A stretch of DNA of 40,444 nt from Roseburia sp. (lineage in GTDB: Bacteria > Bacillota_A > Clostridia > Lachnospirales > Lachnospiraceae), in the NCBI GenBank assembly GCA_019411365.1, contig DXQT01000022.1:1-40444 (forward strand), given 5' to 3'. The notes below the pieces were generated by a model. That model did no database searches and was not told where the DNA came from. It saw only the letters and a list, made by a program, of their open reading frames with translations. Of the stretch, positions 24,918-33,990 are shown in pieces. The translations under genes were made by a program, and so were the position numbers. The stretch's first letter is position 1, and every line of letters starts with the position of its first letter.

Positions 24918-24946
24918 TTGACAGTACCCCGCTATAAACTTAAAAT
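24918..24946 (+). promoter_or_regulatory. Promoter of the chemoreceptor-PilZ gene, with possible overlapping SigD-type element
   Basis: TTGACA (24918-24923), a 17-nt spacer and TAAAAT (24941-24946) are near consensus for the housekeeping sigma factor. TAAA (24911-24914), a 15-nt gap and CGCTATAA (24930-24937) also resemble the flagellar sigma-28 pattern TAAA-N15-GCCGATAA at 5 of 8 positions in the -10 part. The second reading is tentative. Confidence 0.6.
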
Positions 24947-24993
24947 CTGATTAAAGGTGTTACTTTAGTCCTAACTTACACAGAATGAAAATA

Positions 24994-25076
24994 GTGTGAA
25001 AAATAAGATTTTTCACACGCAAGATTTGTGCTTACGCACAAACTTATGATGCCCTGAAAAACGGGCAGGAATGGAG
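24994..25076 (+). ncRNA. Three-hairpin 5' leader of the chemoreceptor-PilZ gene (copy 2 of a shared element)
   Basis: P1 is GTGTGAAAAAT/ATTTTTCACAC (24994-25018, loop AAG). P2 is AAG-A-TTTGTGC/GCACAAA-CTT (25021-25045, same bulged A). P3 is GCCC/GGGC (25051-25066). AGGAATGGAG follows as ribosome binding site. Against the livJ copy the closing P2 pair changes from T-A to C-G on both sides, and loops differ while stems are kept. The element is inferred to be a shared regulatory RNA. Confidence 0.65.
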
Positions 25077-25083
25077 AGATTTT

Positions 25084-27195
25084 ATGGAGTATAACGAATC
25101 GTATTTCAAAGCAAAGTCAAATGCAAAAGCGCGTACGGTCTGGCTGATCTTAATCGCCATCATGACTTTGTCCTATGGCTCTGAGACATCCCAGGGGCTT
25201 CACTCAGCAAAATATTACACAACCTTTCTTCTCATGGCATGGGTTCCCTTTTTCATTGGTATTCTCGTACTAAAGATCAATGGAAAAGCTTCTTCTGTAT
25301 ACAAGGAAATCGTTGCCGTCGGTTACGGTTCGTTTTATACTTACGTCATCCTTACCACGGATTCCGCGATCGCTTTCGGCTATATCCTGCCTCTGACAAG
25401 TATGCTGATTCTTTTTAAGGATCACAAATACATGATCCGGTGTGGTATTGCCAATGAGATCATCGTAATTGTCCATCTTGTTTTACATAATATGTATGGA
25501 ATCAACCCGAGTATCGTACTGAACGATTACTATCTTCAGATTTCCACGATATTGCTCTGCTATATCTGCTACGTTGTTTCCATTGACCATTTAAACGAAT
25601 CTGACGGTGCACTCGTCAACTCCATCCGGGACAATTTAGACCGCGTGGTAACAACAGTCGGACAGGTAAAAGGCGCCAGCAGTTCCATTGTTGATGGTGT
25701 CACTGTTGTCCGCGAACTTGCTGATGAAAACAAGCAAGGAGCTGATTCCGTTGTAAAAAGTATGGAAGAGCTTACCCAGAATAACGATATTCTTTATACA
25801 AAAACGATGTCCTCCATGGATAAAACCTCCGATATCAACATGCAGGTGCAAAATGTGGCAGCTCTGATCGAAAAGATGGTAAATCTGATTCAGGAATCCA
25901 TCGAGCATGCAAACTTAAGTGCCGAAGAGCTTGCCGATGTTGTGACAACCACCAACACAATGGCTGATCTGTCCGCGCATGTCGAACAGGTTTTAGAGAA
26001 CTTCAAACAGGATTTTGATATGGTAAAGGAAGAGACCGGAACGATCGAAGGAATTACTTTCCAGACAAACCTCCTCGCCTTAAACGCCTCCATCGAAGCC
26101 GCCAAAGCCGGTGCTGCCGGAAAAGGCTTTGCCGTTGTAGCTGACCAGATTCAGGGGCTCAGCGTGGAGACCAAAAATTCCTCCGGCCGCATTCGTGATG
26201 CGTTGACCCATTTAGATGAGACTTCCGGAAAAATGACACAGTCCATCACGCAGACACTTGAACTTATCCAGACAACACGTGAAAAACTAACACTCGTAAA
26301 AGAAAGTGTTTCCAGTATTACGCAGGACTCAACAACACTCGGTGAAAACATTAAAGTAATCGATGGCGCCATGAAAGATGTGGAATCCTCCAATCAGGAC
26401 ATGGTCGACAACATGAAACAGGTCTGCGATACCATGGGTGTCATGACAAAATGTATCAACCAGTCAGACGATGTTTCCCGCACCATGCTGAGTAAATATG
26501 AAGAATCTGCCATCAACGTAAACAAGATCGAAACCATTGTCGGAAAACTGATGGGTGAGCTTGGTACCGGTGGTTTCATGGGAATTGGCGATGCCAGACC
26601 CGGCATGAAAGTCATCCTGATTGCAAAGAACGGAAGCTCTTCTTTCACCGCTCACGGCGAAGTGACAGAATCCTTAGATGGTGGAATCACGGCACGTCTG
26701 CATGTTCCTTCCGGAAGTTCAATCGATACCAGAAACAGGAATTTTACCTACGAACTGCAGATCTCCGTGACAAACGCATTGTATATCTGGGAAAATGCTG
26801 AGATCACCACGATGCGTGGTCAGTCGTCCGATATGTATAAGATTACAGTTACAACCAACCCGAAGGTTGTTAACCGGCGTAAATATCCTCGTATGCCGAT
26901 CTCTAACAAATGTACGATCACGGTAAAACAGAACGGTAAACAATATAACGGTCAGATGATCAACATCAGTGCCGGCGGCTTTGCATTCAGTGTCCGTGAT
27001 AATTTCTTTTCCAGTGCGATCGGTTCTGATATCACCTTATCGATTCCTGATCTTCCGGTGGAAAATGCCCGCCAGTTAGAAGGTCATATCATCCGAAGCA
27101 CAGACAATGAGAACGTCTTTATCGTCGGCTGCCGTATGCCAGAGGATAATACAGCGGTCGAACAGTATGTACAAAACAATTACCAGGGTGAGTAA
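25084..27195 (+). CDS. Methyl-accepting chemotaxis protein with C-terminal PilZ (c-di-GMP) domain
   Basis: This 703-residue protein has about six membrane helices in residues 18-165 with very short external loops, so it lacks a classical external sensor and a HAMP domain. A chemoreceptor signalling domain follows (about 200-490), with the CheA/CheW-binding tip [18 protein letters not shown] and [15 protein letters not shown]. Residues about 505-597 look like a YcgR-type N-domain. The C-terminal PilZ domain has RRKYPR (from 598) and NISAGG (627-632), the two c-di-GMP-binding motifs. The protein could thus couple second-messenger level, or membrane state, to flagellar control. It is monocistronic, with a structured leader and a strong terminator. 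Confidence 0.93.
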   Translation: MEYNESYFKAKSNAKARTVWLILIAIMTLSYGSETSQGLHSAKYYTTFLLMAWVPFFIGILVLKINGKASSVYKEIVAVGYGSFYTYVILTTDSAIAFGYILPLTSMLILFKDHKYMIRCGIANEIIVIVHLVLHNMYGINPSIVLNDYYLQISTILLCYICYVVSIDHLNESDGALVNSIRDNLDRVVTTVGQVKGASSSIVDGVTVVRELADENKQGADSVVKSMEELTQNNDILYTKTMSSMDKTSDINMQVQNVAALIEKMVNLIQESIEHANLSAEELADVVTTTNTMADLSAHVEQVLENFKQDFDMVKEETGTIEGITFQTNLLALNASIEAAKAGAAGKGFAVVADQIQGLSVETKNSSGRIRDALTHLDETSGKMTQSITQTLELIQTTREKLTLVKESVSSITQDSTTLGENIKVIDGAMKDVESSNQDMVDNMKQVCDTMGVMTKCINQSDDVSRTMLSKYEESAINVNKIETIVGKLMGELGTGGFMGIGDARPGMKVILIAKNGSSSFTAHGEVTESLDGGITARLHVPSGSSIDTRNRNFTYELQISVTNALYIWENAEITTMRGQSSDMYKITVTTNPKVVNRRKYPRMPISNKCTITVKQNGKQYNGQMINISAGGFAFSVRDNFFSSAIGSDITLSIPDLPVENARQLEGHIIRSTDNENVFIVGCRMPEDNTAVEQYVQNNYQGE

Positions 27196-27210
27196 ATCTC
27201 ATATGTCATA

Positions 27211-27262
27211 AATAAAACAGCGGATAACAACTTCTTTTCTTGTTGTTACCCGCTGTTTTATT
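27211..27262. terminator. Bidirectional terminator between two convergent chemoreceptor genes
   Basis: AATAAAACAGCGG and CCGCTGTTTTATT pair, with TAACAAC/GTTGTTA as inner stem. A- and T-runs serve both strands. Confidence 0.9.
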
Positions 27263-27301
27263 ATTTGTGCCTGTTAATTTCTTCTTATTTACTTTTATTC
27301 C

Positions 27302-29080
27302 TTATACAATAAAATGCTCTACGTTCTGCTGTAACTTATCTGCTGCATGATGAGCTGCTTCCGCTTTCTCTTTAATCTCGGCTGCCTTCTCTACCACAAC
27401 ACCTGTCTTCTCTGCGATATCGTTTGTACCGGTTGCTCCCTCTGTAGCCGCCTTGCTTACCTCGCCGATGGCATCCATAACGCCGTTGATCGATGCTAAC
27501 AGCTGCTCTGAGGATGCTGAGAAATCTGTTACCAGTGCATCAATACTTCCTGCATCATTGCTGTAGGAATCCGCCATATCGGAGAATCCCGCAAAGCTGT
27601 CTACCACGTCGGTTCCAACAAACTCTAACAACTTCTTTGCTCCGTCTGCAAGATTTGTTACCGATTCCACAACATTCTTTGTCACATCCTGGATATGTAC
27701 AACTGCTGCCTTTGACTGCTCGGCAAGTACTCTGATCTCATCCGCAACAACTGCAAATCCCTTTCCTGCCTCTCCTGCACGCGCTGCCTCAATTGAAGCA
27801 TTGAGTGCTAACAGGTTGGTCTGTCCGGTAATCTCCATAATGGACTCTGCAAGAACACCGATCTGATCGACTACCTTGATATCTTCAAGTGCTTTTGTCA
27901 GTCCCTCATTGATCTCGGCATGGATTGCCTTGGTACGCTTATCATTTTCTGTTGTTGTCTTTTTAATACCTACGGCACGGTCACGGATATCATCTGCTTC
28001 CGTTGCACCGTCCTGTGAACGTGTTGCAATACTCTTTGCTGCACTTTCGATCTCATGGGACATTGCATTGATCTCTTCGGAGGAAGCCGCTGTCTCTTCC
28101 ATGCCCGCTGCAAGCTCTTCCGTCGTTGCGGAAACATTCTCGATTTCTTCGTCTAATGCCTGAATATTATCATCGATCTCCTGTACCATTCTGGTGATCT
28201 CAGTTGCCTGACTCTTGACCTCACCGATCAGTCCGCTCATCTCATTTCTCATGGACTCTAAAGATGCTGCGAGTTTTCCAAAATCATCGCGGCGCTTTAA
28301 CAGTGCCGTTCCCATTGCCTGTGAAAAATCGCCCTGTTCCATGACACCGATGGAACTGATACATTTTTTCAGTGGTCTGATGATGCTGATAATGATCATA
28401 ATCAGCAATAAAACTACTATTATTCCCTCAATCAACGTTGAGATAATAAACAGTGTCATCCTGCCTGTAACATAAGAAGAAAAATCTTTTTCAATTGATG
28501 CTACCTGATCATCAATATAATCCGTATAATTTCCGGTTCCGATCACCCATCCAAACGGTTCAAATGCCTTACTGTAGGAACGCTTCGGAGAAGGTTCTGT
28601 CTCTCCTTCTTTCGGGAATACATAATCCGTGTATCCTCCGTCTGCCTCCTGACCGACACGGATGATCTCTTTTACCATCTGGTATCCATTGGCATCTTTC
28701 GTCTCCATACGATTGGTGCCTTCCGTGTCATTTCCTAAAAGCACCACATTGGTTCCGTCATACTGATCCACCCAGAAATATCCGGCATCTCCATAACGAA
28801 GCTGTCTGATCTCATCTGCTGCCAATTTCTTTGCTTCCTCTTCCGTATACACACCAGCCTGATACTGATCGTAAATTGTCTGGCAGAGCGAAATCACATT
28901 GTCCACCTGCTGTTTGATCTGTTCGTCGTAAGATGCGCGCTCATCTGCTTCCAGCGTTTCCAGTGCTTTACTCTGCAGCTGTTTCATGCTTTCCGATGAA
29001 ATAACAGCACACAACACCAGTGCCACTATCGTCGCCAACATTACGATAATCAGCTTCGTCTGTACTTTCACATTGTTCAT
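27302..29080 (-). CDS. Methyl-accepting chemotaxis protein with single Cache sensor
   Basis: This 592-residue receptor is of classical layout: TM1 (about residues 10-32), an extracytoplasmic sCache_2-type domain (about 45-195; [19 protein letters not shown] and [15 protein letters not shown] are typical core strands, each given as a short part of the domain), TM2 (about 200-225), HAMP, and a signalling domain with [19 protein letters not shown] and [17 protein letters not shown]. sCache receptors usually sense small organic acids or amines; the ligand is not predictable. The ATG at 29080 is chosen because GGGAGGAA lies just upstream; more distal in-frame ATGs have no ribosome binding site. 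It is monocistronic. Confidence 0.95.
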   Translation of the reverse strand: MNNVKVQTKLIIVMLATIVALVLCAVISSESMKQLQSKALETLEADERASYDEQIKQQVDNVISLCQTIYDQYQAGVYTEEEAKKLAADEIRQLRYGDAGYFWVDQYDGTNVVLLGNDTEGTNRMETKDANGYQMVKEIIRVGQEADGGYTDYVFPKEGETEPSPKRSYSKAFEPFGWVIGTGNYTDYIDDQVASIEKDFSSYVTGRMTLFIISTLIEGIIVVLLLIMIIISIIRPLKKCISSIGVMEQGDFSQAMGTALLKRRDDFGKLAASLESMRNEMSGLIGEVKSQATEITRMVQEIDDNIQALDEEIENVSATTEELAAGMEETAASSEEINAMSHEIESAAKSIATRSQDGATEADDIRDRAVGIKKTTTENDKRTKAIHAEINEGLTKALEDIKVVDQIGVLAESIMEITGQTNLLALNASIEAARAGEAGKGFAVVADEIRVLAEQSKAAVVHIQDVTKNVVESVTNLADGAKKLLEFVGTDVVDSFAGFSDMADSYSNDAGSIDALVTDFSASSEQLLASINGVMDAIGEVSKAATEGATGTNDIAEKTGVVVEKAAEIKEKAEAAHHAADKLQQNVEHFIV

Positions 29081-29505
29081 AAATTGTTCCTCCCGCTTCC
29101 ATACTTTCATTCCGGAGTTTACAAACATGATGTATATGGATTTTTCTATATACATTTTTGAAACTTCCTTGCCATTATTTTACCATATTATACAAATTTC
29201 CTCAATTATTTTACTTTTATTACAGGGATTTCGCTTTAACTTTTTTATCTATGCATTTTTATAAATAATCCAGTTATCAGCATTCCATCTGCGGTTACCC
29301 TTCGTTCCTGGTCAATACGCGCAAAATTCCCCCTGCTTTTTCCCTATATATTTTTTCTGCTGATTTTCTATCCGCCTTTTTCATATAAAATCTGTTTCAC
29401 TTTTTACTGTGTTCATATCCCGTATAATTCTGCTGTGTATTACTATACAGATCACCAATCCATGCAACTCATAATCATACATATTCGAGTATTTTAGATT
29501 AAAAC
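29081..29505. other. AT-rich intergenic region, no gene seen
   Basis: This stretch lies between the Cache chemoreceptor start and the tRNA-Leu terminator. A minus-strand TATAAT near 29186-29191 could belong to the chemoreceptor promoter, but no good -35 box accompanies it. I see no sigma-28 pattern, RNA gene or reading frame worth reporting. Confidence 0.5.
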
Positions 29506-29556
29506 AATAGCCGGAAAACCTTGATTTTACAATAAAATCTCGACTTTCCGGCTATT
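29506..29556 (-). terminator. Rho-independent terminator downstream of the tRNA-Leu fragment
   Basis: AATAGCCGGAAA and TTTCCGGCTATT form a perfect 12-bp stem with an inner GATTTT/AAAATC pairing, followed by GTTTT on the minus strand. It is probably the original terminator of the interrupted tRNA gene. Confidence 0.8.
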
Positions 29557-29565
29557 TTAAATCAA

Positions 29566-29615
29566 TGCGGGTGACAGGACTTGAACCTGCACGTCGGGGA
29601 CACTAGAACCTAAAT
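29566..29615 (-). pseudogene. 3' half of a tRNA-Leu(UAG) gene, attachment-site remnant
   Basis: On the minus strand the sequence runs from the anticodon loop (TTTAGGT, anticodon TAG) through the 3' anticodon strand TCTAG, a variable arm with GTC/GAC stem, the T-arm (GCAGG TTCAAGT CCTGT) and the acceptor strand CACCCGC plus discriminator A. The 5' half is absent: the bases before ATTTAGGT do not pair as an anticodon stem, and no GCGGGTG acceptor partner lies at the expected distance. This is the pattern of a displaced 3' end left by integration into a tRNA gene. Confidence 0.75.
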
Positions 29616-29827
29616 TCTCGGCAATTCATACAGTATCGTCCAAGTCCTCTCAAACCGGTCATTTTTTTCCAGCTATATCTTTCTTTTACATACAATTCAC
29701 TATTTTGTTGATGTCAAAAGTATTTAATCACACTCATATCGTATAAGTCAAGATCAGCCTACAAGATCATTTATAAATAATGGAAAATGGATTTCCCACA
29801 TATCGCTATTTTTTATAAACTTCTATA

Positions 29828-30730
29828 TTACGCCACTCGCACTTCCCCCTTCTCCCGATCAAAATAATATGCATGATCCGCCAGGAAATCCTCTTCCTGT
29901 AACACATTCTCATTGACATCCATAATCATTTCTTTCAGCAAACTTTCTCCAAAACGTCCTTCATCCGGTATCAGAATCACTTCATGAATACTCGACGGCA
30001 GTATAAAAAGATTTTTCCCTATCCTGTCCGAAAAGTTTTTTAGTAAATCTGTCTCCAGTATCCCGGCGGCACCATAAAGCTGTTTCCGATTCGTCAGCAC
30101 AAACATTTTCGTTGCCGGCATTTCGCCTTCAAATCCACACTCTTTTATGATCTGCATCATATTAATGATATGATAGCCTGCATTTTGCATATTCTCATAT
30201 GCCTGACGGAACAGATCTTCCTCACTGATCTCCCACTGCTGTAATATTCCTTCGGTCACACGCACGCTCATATTGTTTCTTTCTTCATCCTCCAGGGTAA
30301 GGCAGCAGCACAATGCCAGATCCAGATATTTTTTATGTATTACATTTTTCAGCAATTCCCGATTCTTTTCATATGGTAAAAGTATTGGATATATTTTTGT
30401 CCTGCTCTCTTCCCAACTGCATATCATATGAAATATTTTTTCTGTTTTTTCCTTCTCCCACTGGTTTACTGTATAAAGACTGCAAACCTCTCTTACACAA
30501 TCTGCCATACTTCTTCCCCTTTCGTATTCTTTGTAAATTCCATCCAGATAGATCACCGGACTTATCCTTACTGTTTCCTTAAAAAATTCCAGTCCCTGTA
30601 ATCTTGTCCCATTATTTTTTAATACGCTCTTGCTTACAACTATTACGTCTGTTCCCAGAACCAGCTGTACCTTTTCTCTCATGAACGCTGTAAATTCTTC
30701 AAAACTCATTGTCATCTCTTCTGTTTTCAT
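29828..30730 (-). CDS. DUF5688 family protein
   Basis: This 300-residue protein resembles DUF5688, a family frequent on mobile elements of gut Firmicutes and without known function. Typical parts are the opening SFEEFTAFMREKV, SPVIYLDGIYKEYERG and the C-terminal FILPSSIHEVILIPD. No catalytic motif is visible. The ATG at 30730 is preceded by GGAGG, which lies inside the end of recT; the in-frame GTG at 30748 overlaps it. The start overlaps the recT stop region (TGAGATG), so it is coupled to recT and is the last gene of the left operon. Confidence 0.8.
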   Translation of the reverse strand: MKTEEMTMSFEEFTAFMREKVQLVLGTDVIVVSKSVLKNNGTRLQGLEFFKETVRISPVIYLDGIYKEYERGRSMADCVREVCSLYTVNQWEKEKTEKIFHMICSWEESRTKIYPILLPYEKNRELLKNVIHKKYLDLALCCCLTLEDEERNNMSVRVTEGILQQWEISEEDLFRQAYENMQNAGYHIINMMQIIKECGFEGEMPATKMFVLTNRKQLYGAAGILETDLLKNFSDRIGKNLFILPSSIHEVILIPDEGRFGESLLKEMIMDVNENVLQEEDFLADHAYYFDREKGEVRVA

Positions 30731-30731
30731 C

Positions 30732-31529
30732 TCAGGCAACCTCCTCACACGGCATGTCTATAATATCCTCACTGAGCACTTCTCCCATATCCACATTCAA
30801 TGAATTTTTAATGGTTTCATCGGTTGACAGTGCTCTCTGAAATTCTGTTTTTAATGGTGCATATTTTAAAAGCTGTTTTATGACCGTTTTTTTCGCCATC
30901 CCCTCATAATTGCTTTTCCATGGACTAAATTCTGAGGTAAATGCTTTGGAATATCTGTTTGCATACCAGTCAATGTATGTTTTTCCCATGACCTCAAACC
31001 GGAATCCTCCATTGTCCAGCCGGAAGATTGCATAAAATGCTTTTAAGGCTCCCTTTTCTTCCAAAGTAGGCTTATGTACAAGTTCCGGGTGTAACCCTAA
31101 TGCATAAGAAAACACGTCATTTTCATACACCGCCTGTGCCTCAATACTTTGCATATGTCCGTTTCTATATGCAAGATCAATCATTCCGCGAGAGCCAAGC
31201 TGAAACTGACACTCCAGTACATTCTTATTTTTATACGGAATCAGATACGCCTGACCCAACGGGGTATTGGGTTCCAATCCAAGCTGTGCTGCATTCATCA
31301 ACGCAGCTAAAAAACTCATCGGTGTACATTCCTGCAGCTTAGGTGTTGTATTTAATGCCGAAAGTGCCATGCGTGTAAATCTTTCCGGTGTAATGACAGA
31401 CGGAAGTGCTTTTTGTATTTCCGGTTCCATCGCTTTTATCAGATCTGCGATACTCATTGATTTTGTTAATTTTGTATTTTCCTGTGTTTGTTCTGCTTTC
31501 TTCGCAAGTTCACTCCTGATATCTCCCAT
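30732..31529 (-). CDS. recT: RecT single-strand annealing protein
   Basis: This 265-residue member of the RecT family anneals complementary single strands during phage-type recombination. Family segments are ALPSVITPERFTRMALSAL, GLEPNTPLGQAYLIPY, ECQFQLGSRGMIDLAYRNG and SPWKSNYEGMAKKTVIKQLLKY (each a separate conserved block). The ATG at 31529 has GGAGG 8 nt upstream and is preferred to the ATG at 31544. It lies directly after a YqaJ exonuclease gene, the usual partner that produces single strands. Confidence 0.95.
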   Translation of the reverse strand: MGDIRSELAKKAEQTQENTKLTKSMSIADLIKAMEPEIQKALPSVITPERFTRMALSALNTTPKLQECTPMSFLAALMNAAQLGLEPNTPLGQAYLIPYKNKNVLECQFQLGSRGMIDLAYRNGHMQSIEAQAVYENDVFSYALGLHPELVHKPTLEEKGALKAFYAIFRLDNGGFRFEVMGKTYIDWYANRYSKAFTSEFSPWKSNYEGMAKKTVIKQLLKYAPLKTEFQRALSTDETIKNSLNVDMGEVLSEDIIDMPCEEVA

Positions 31530-31550
31530 GATCCGTTCCTCCATTTTTCT

Positions 31551-32477
31551 TTAAGCTGCTTTAATGCTAAATCTCCGGCTCACTTTCATCTTTTTATACT
31601 TTTCATAAATCTGCGGCAGTTCTTCCTTTAGCCTTTTCTCATCAATTCGTCCGCTCGATACAGATTTCCATGAAATACGGTAATGTTCATTTTCAGCGAT
31701 CTCTGCTGTTCCCATATACATTTTTATCTCCTGTTCAATCTGATTCTTTTCATTTTCCATGCGTGTGATGACATCCAGTAGTTCCTGCCTCCGCTGTAAC
31801 TTTTCATCAAACCCGGATAATCGGACCGATTCCGGTACTGAATTTTTATAATATTCCGCAATCACACTGTCTGCCGTCTTTGAGCCATCCGGTGCAGGCA
31901 TGATTCCTTTCTGCACATGATTTTCCCAGAAATCCTGCTCAATTCTTACCAAATCTGCAATCAGTGCTTCGTCGCGTTCAATTTTGTAATATTTGAACTC
32001 CCGACCATAAATCAAAACTGCGATATACCATGCGTCTGCCCCGCATACCGCCATATAATGATGGCACTGAACCTGATATGACATTGGGATTTTTCCATCC
32101 TTCCACTTATCTTCCATATATGGACTGGCTGTTTTACATTCCAGTCCGGCATTTTCTCCGACAATCATCCGATCTACATCGGCAAGCATAAATGGGTGAT
32201 TTTTACTGCGGAACATTGCATTTGCCCGGCGCACCTTTTTTCCCGTGGCTTCCATAAATCTTCTGGCAACATAATCCTCAAATTCTCTTCCCTGACGCAT
32301 TGCTTCATTATCAATATCCTCACAGGCATCCGATATTTTATCCTGATATACCTGCATTGCAGTGCGATACGGATTTAATCCGCATATTGCTCCTGCATCT
32401 GATCCACCGATTCCGGCTTTACGATATTGCAGCCACTCTTCCCTGCTGAGATTTAATGTTGACACTACTTTCTCCAT
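31551..32477 (-). CDS. yqaJ: YqaJ-type viral recombinase (exonuclease)
   Basis: This 308-residue nuclease of the YqaJ/lambda-exo PD-(D/E)XK group makes recombinogenic 3' single strands for RecT. YRKAGIGGSDAGAICGLNPY is the family's N-terminal motif. LADVDRMI and GLECKTAS provide the D and ExK residues, and VQCHHYMAVCGADAWYIAVL is the conserved Gln-containing helix. A C-terminal coiled coil (about 220-260) follows. It sits 21 nt before recT. Confidence 0.92.
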   Translation of the reverse strand: MEKVVSTLNLSREEWLQYRKAGIGGSDAGAICGLNPYRTAMQVYQDKISDACEDIDNEAMRQGREFEDYVARRFMEATGKKVRRANAMFRSKNHPFMLADVDRMIVGENAGLECKTASPYMEDKWKDGKIPMSYQVQCHHYMAVCGADAWYIAVLIYGREFKYYKIERDEALIADLVRIEQDFWENHVQKGIMPAPDGSKTADSVIAEYYKNSVPESVRLSGFDEKLQRRQELLDVITRMENEKNQIEQEIKMYMGTAEIAENEHYRISWKSVSSGRIDEKRLKEELPQIYEKYKKMKVSRRFSIKAA

Positions 32478-32480
32478 TTT

Positions 32481-32831
32481 TTATTTCCCCTTTCCTTCTG
32501 TCAGATCACAGCCATTTGCTTTTTCACATAATGCAATCATTTCTTTTTGCAGATATTCACGCATTTCTTCCACTGAATTGTCTCTGCTTTGCATCCAGCA
32601 ATCGCAAAGAAAAGCCAGAAGATCTGGAACCACCAACAATTCTTTCATTTCATGCGGCTCCATCTTCTGGCTCATTTCATTCAGACATTCAAATACATTA
32701 TTCATTCCATCAATCCGAAGTGCGTTATAATAGATTTCTTCCGGCTCCAAATCCAACATTTTTTCCTCAAATGCTTTTAACTCCAAATGAATCTTCCTTT
32801 TAAATAGCTCCTCCAGTTCTTTATCTGTCAT
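32481..32831 (-). CDS. Hypothetical small acidic helical protein
   Basis: This 116-residue protein is all helical in appearance. The opening (ELEELFKRKIHLELKAFEE) and LEPEEIYYNALRID recall DUF3848-type proteins of mobile elements, but the match is weak. No nuclease or DNA-binding motif is visible. It is packed between yqaJ (3 nt downstream) and the DUF932 gene (12 nt upstream), so it belongs to the recombination operon. Confidence 0.65.
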   Translation of the reverse strand: MTDKELEELFKRKIHLELKAFEEKMLDLEPEEIYYNALRIDGMNNVFECLNEMSQKMEPHEMKELLVVPDLLAFLCDCWMQSRDNSVEEMREYLQKEMIALCEKANGCDLTEGKGK

Positions 32832-32843
32832 TTCTGTCTCTCC

Positions 32844-33776
32844 CTATGCTGCGCACACCATCTGATGTGCCTTATCAATCAGTGAATTACCCTCAACCGT
32901 CTTTAAAAACAGATTTTCTTTATAATTTGCCGTCTTGCGGATAGGCTGTGCGTGTGTTGCAAAATCTGAAACTGCATTCACAAACCGGTATGCGTTCTTT
33001 CCAACGTCCTGTAGATCCGGTGCATCAAAATATCTCGCCATCATATCCTCCCGCAGCCGCTTTACATTTTTTGTCTGCTGCGCTGAGAATCCATCCTCCA
33101 ACGGTAACAATACCTGTATACATTCTGTTACCTCGCGATCGGACATTTTTCTTTTTTGCAGTCGGTCAATCTCTTTCCCCAGACCATCCATATAATTTTC
33201 TGCCCGAAGCAAGGTATCTTTCGCCTCACTGATCTTCTCATAAACATCCCCGGTATGAACCATAGACCATGACCGTTTTGCTGTTTTCAGTGCAAGATTC
33301 AACGTGTTATTGCAGACTACCCGGATTGGTGTCAGTGCAACTTTTACCGCTCCAGTTCCGTCGTGTGTATTTGAAAATAACAGATACGGACTAATTCTTT
33401 CTCCTGAAATAATATATTCATGCGGCATTCTTGCAAGAAGCCATACTTTCTTCCCTTCCTGCAGTGATCCTGCCGTTTCATAACATACTCCCTCACCCAG
33501 TAATTCATCCGTAAACGCAAATGCATCTTCATTCTGAATCACTTTGTAACGATCTGAAACCACTCCAAGCACCTTTCTGTCAACATCCCTGATATTCGTC
33601 CTGTATCCTGAAATGATTTCCTCCCGGTCCGTATATATGGGTTCCTGTATTACATTCCAATCTAATCCTGCTGCAATAAGCGCTTCCTTCGACGAAAGTG
33701 CGGTTGCTACTACTTTTCCTAATCCATGCCATGGTTTTTCTCTCACTGAAAACATCGTTTCTACATTTGCTGCCAT
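32844..33776 (-). CDS. DUF932 (phage/plasmid-like) protein
   Basis: This 310-residue protein is of the DUF932/TIGR03299 family, found on phages, plasmids and integrative elements near recombination genes. Characteristic parts are REKPWHGLGKVV near the start, VVSDRYKVIQNEDAFAF, and RVVCNNTLNLAL in the middle. Its biochemical role is not established. GGGAGG precedes the start. It heads, or follows the small peptide gene into, the operon DUF932-116aa-yqaJ-recT-DUF5688. Confidence 0.88.
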   Translation of the reverse strand: MAANVETMFSVREKPWHGLGKVVATALSSKEALIAAGLDWNVIQEPIYTDREEIISGYRTNIRDVDRKVLGVVSDRYKVIQNEDAFAFTDELLGEGVCYETAGSLQEGKKVWLLARMPHEYIISGERISPYLLFSNTHDGTGAVKVALTPIRVVCNNTLNLALKTAKRSWSMVHTGDVYEKISEAKDTLLRAENYMDGLGKEIDRLQKRKMSDREVTECIQVLLPLEDGFSAQQTKNVKRLREDMMARYFDAPDLQDVGKNAYRFVNAVSDFATHAQPIRKTANYKENLFLKTVEGNSLIDKAHQMVCAA

Positions 33777-33793
33777 ATCTTTTTCCTCCCAAC

Positions 33794-33868
33794 TTATAAT
33801 CTTGCTAAAATGTCTAAAATAACTTCCCCGGCTCTTCGAATAATTACTTCAATTTCCATTTTTCCCAT
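33794..33868 (-). CDS. Candidate 24-residue peptide
   Basis: The frame starts MGKMEIEVIIRRAG and ends DILARL, with an excellent AGGAGG ribosome binding site 9 nt upstream. It forms one amphipathic helix with basic residues in the middle. It lies between a terminator (33898-33927) and the DUF932 gene, 17 nt before the latter, so it may be the first gene of the recombination operon. Coding is inferred from the ribosome binding site only. Confidence 0.45.
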   Translation of the reverse strand: MGKMEIEVIIRRAGEVILDILARL

Positions 33869-33897
33869 CGCTCTAAGCCTCCTTTCTGATAAAAATT

Positions 33898-33927
33898 TGA
33901 GGGCGAATCCTTTCAGACTCGCCCTCA
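33898..33927 (-). terminator. Terminator after the DUF285 gene
   Basis: TGAGGGCGA and TCGCCCTCA form a perfect 9-bp stem, followed by AAATTTTT on the minus strand. Confidence 0.8.
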
Positions 33928-33990
33928 TGATTGTTATATCATATGGATAATATACATTTATTTTTTGTTGTTTTTACAATTGCCATAATC

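Noticed and set aside
24994..25076. Known c-di-GMP riboswitch before the PilZ chemoreceptor
   Set aside because: The conserved core sequences of class I and II as I know them are absent, and the same element precedes livJ. A search against Rfam would settle it.
29566..29640. Functional tRNA-Leu gene
   Set aside because: The acceptor 5' strand, D-arm and 5' anticodon strand are missing; only the 3' half matches.
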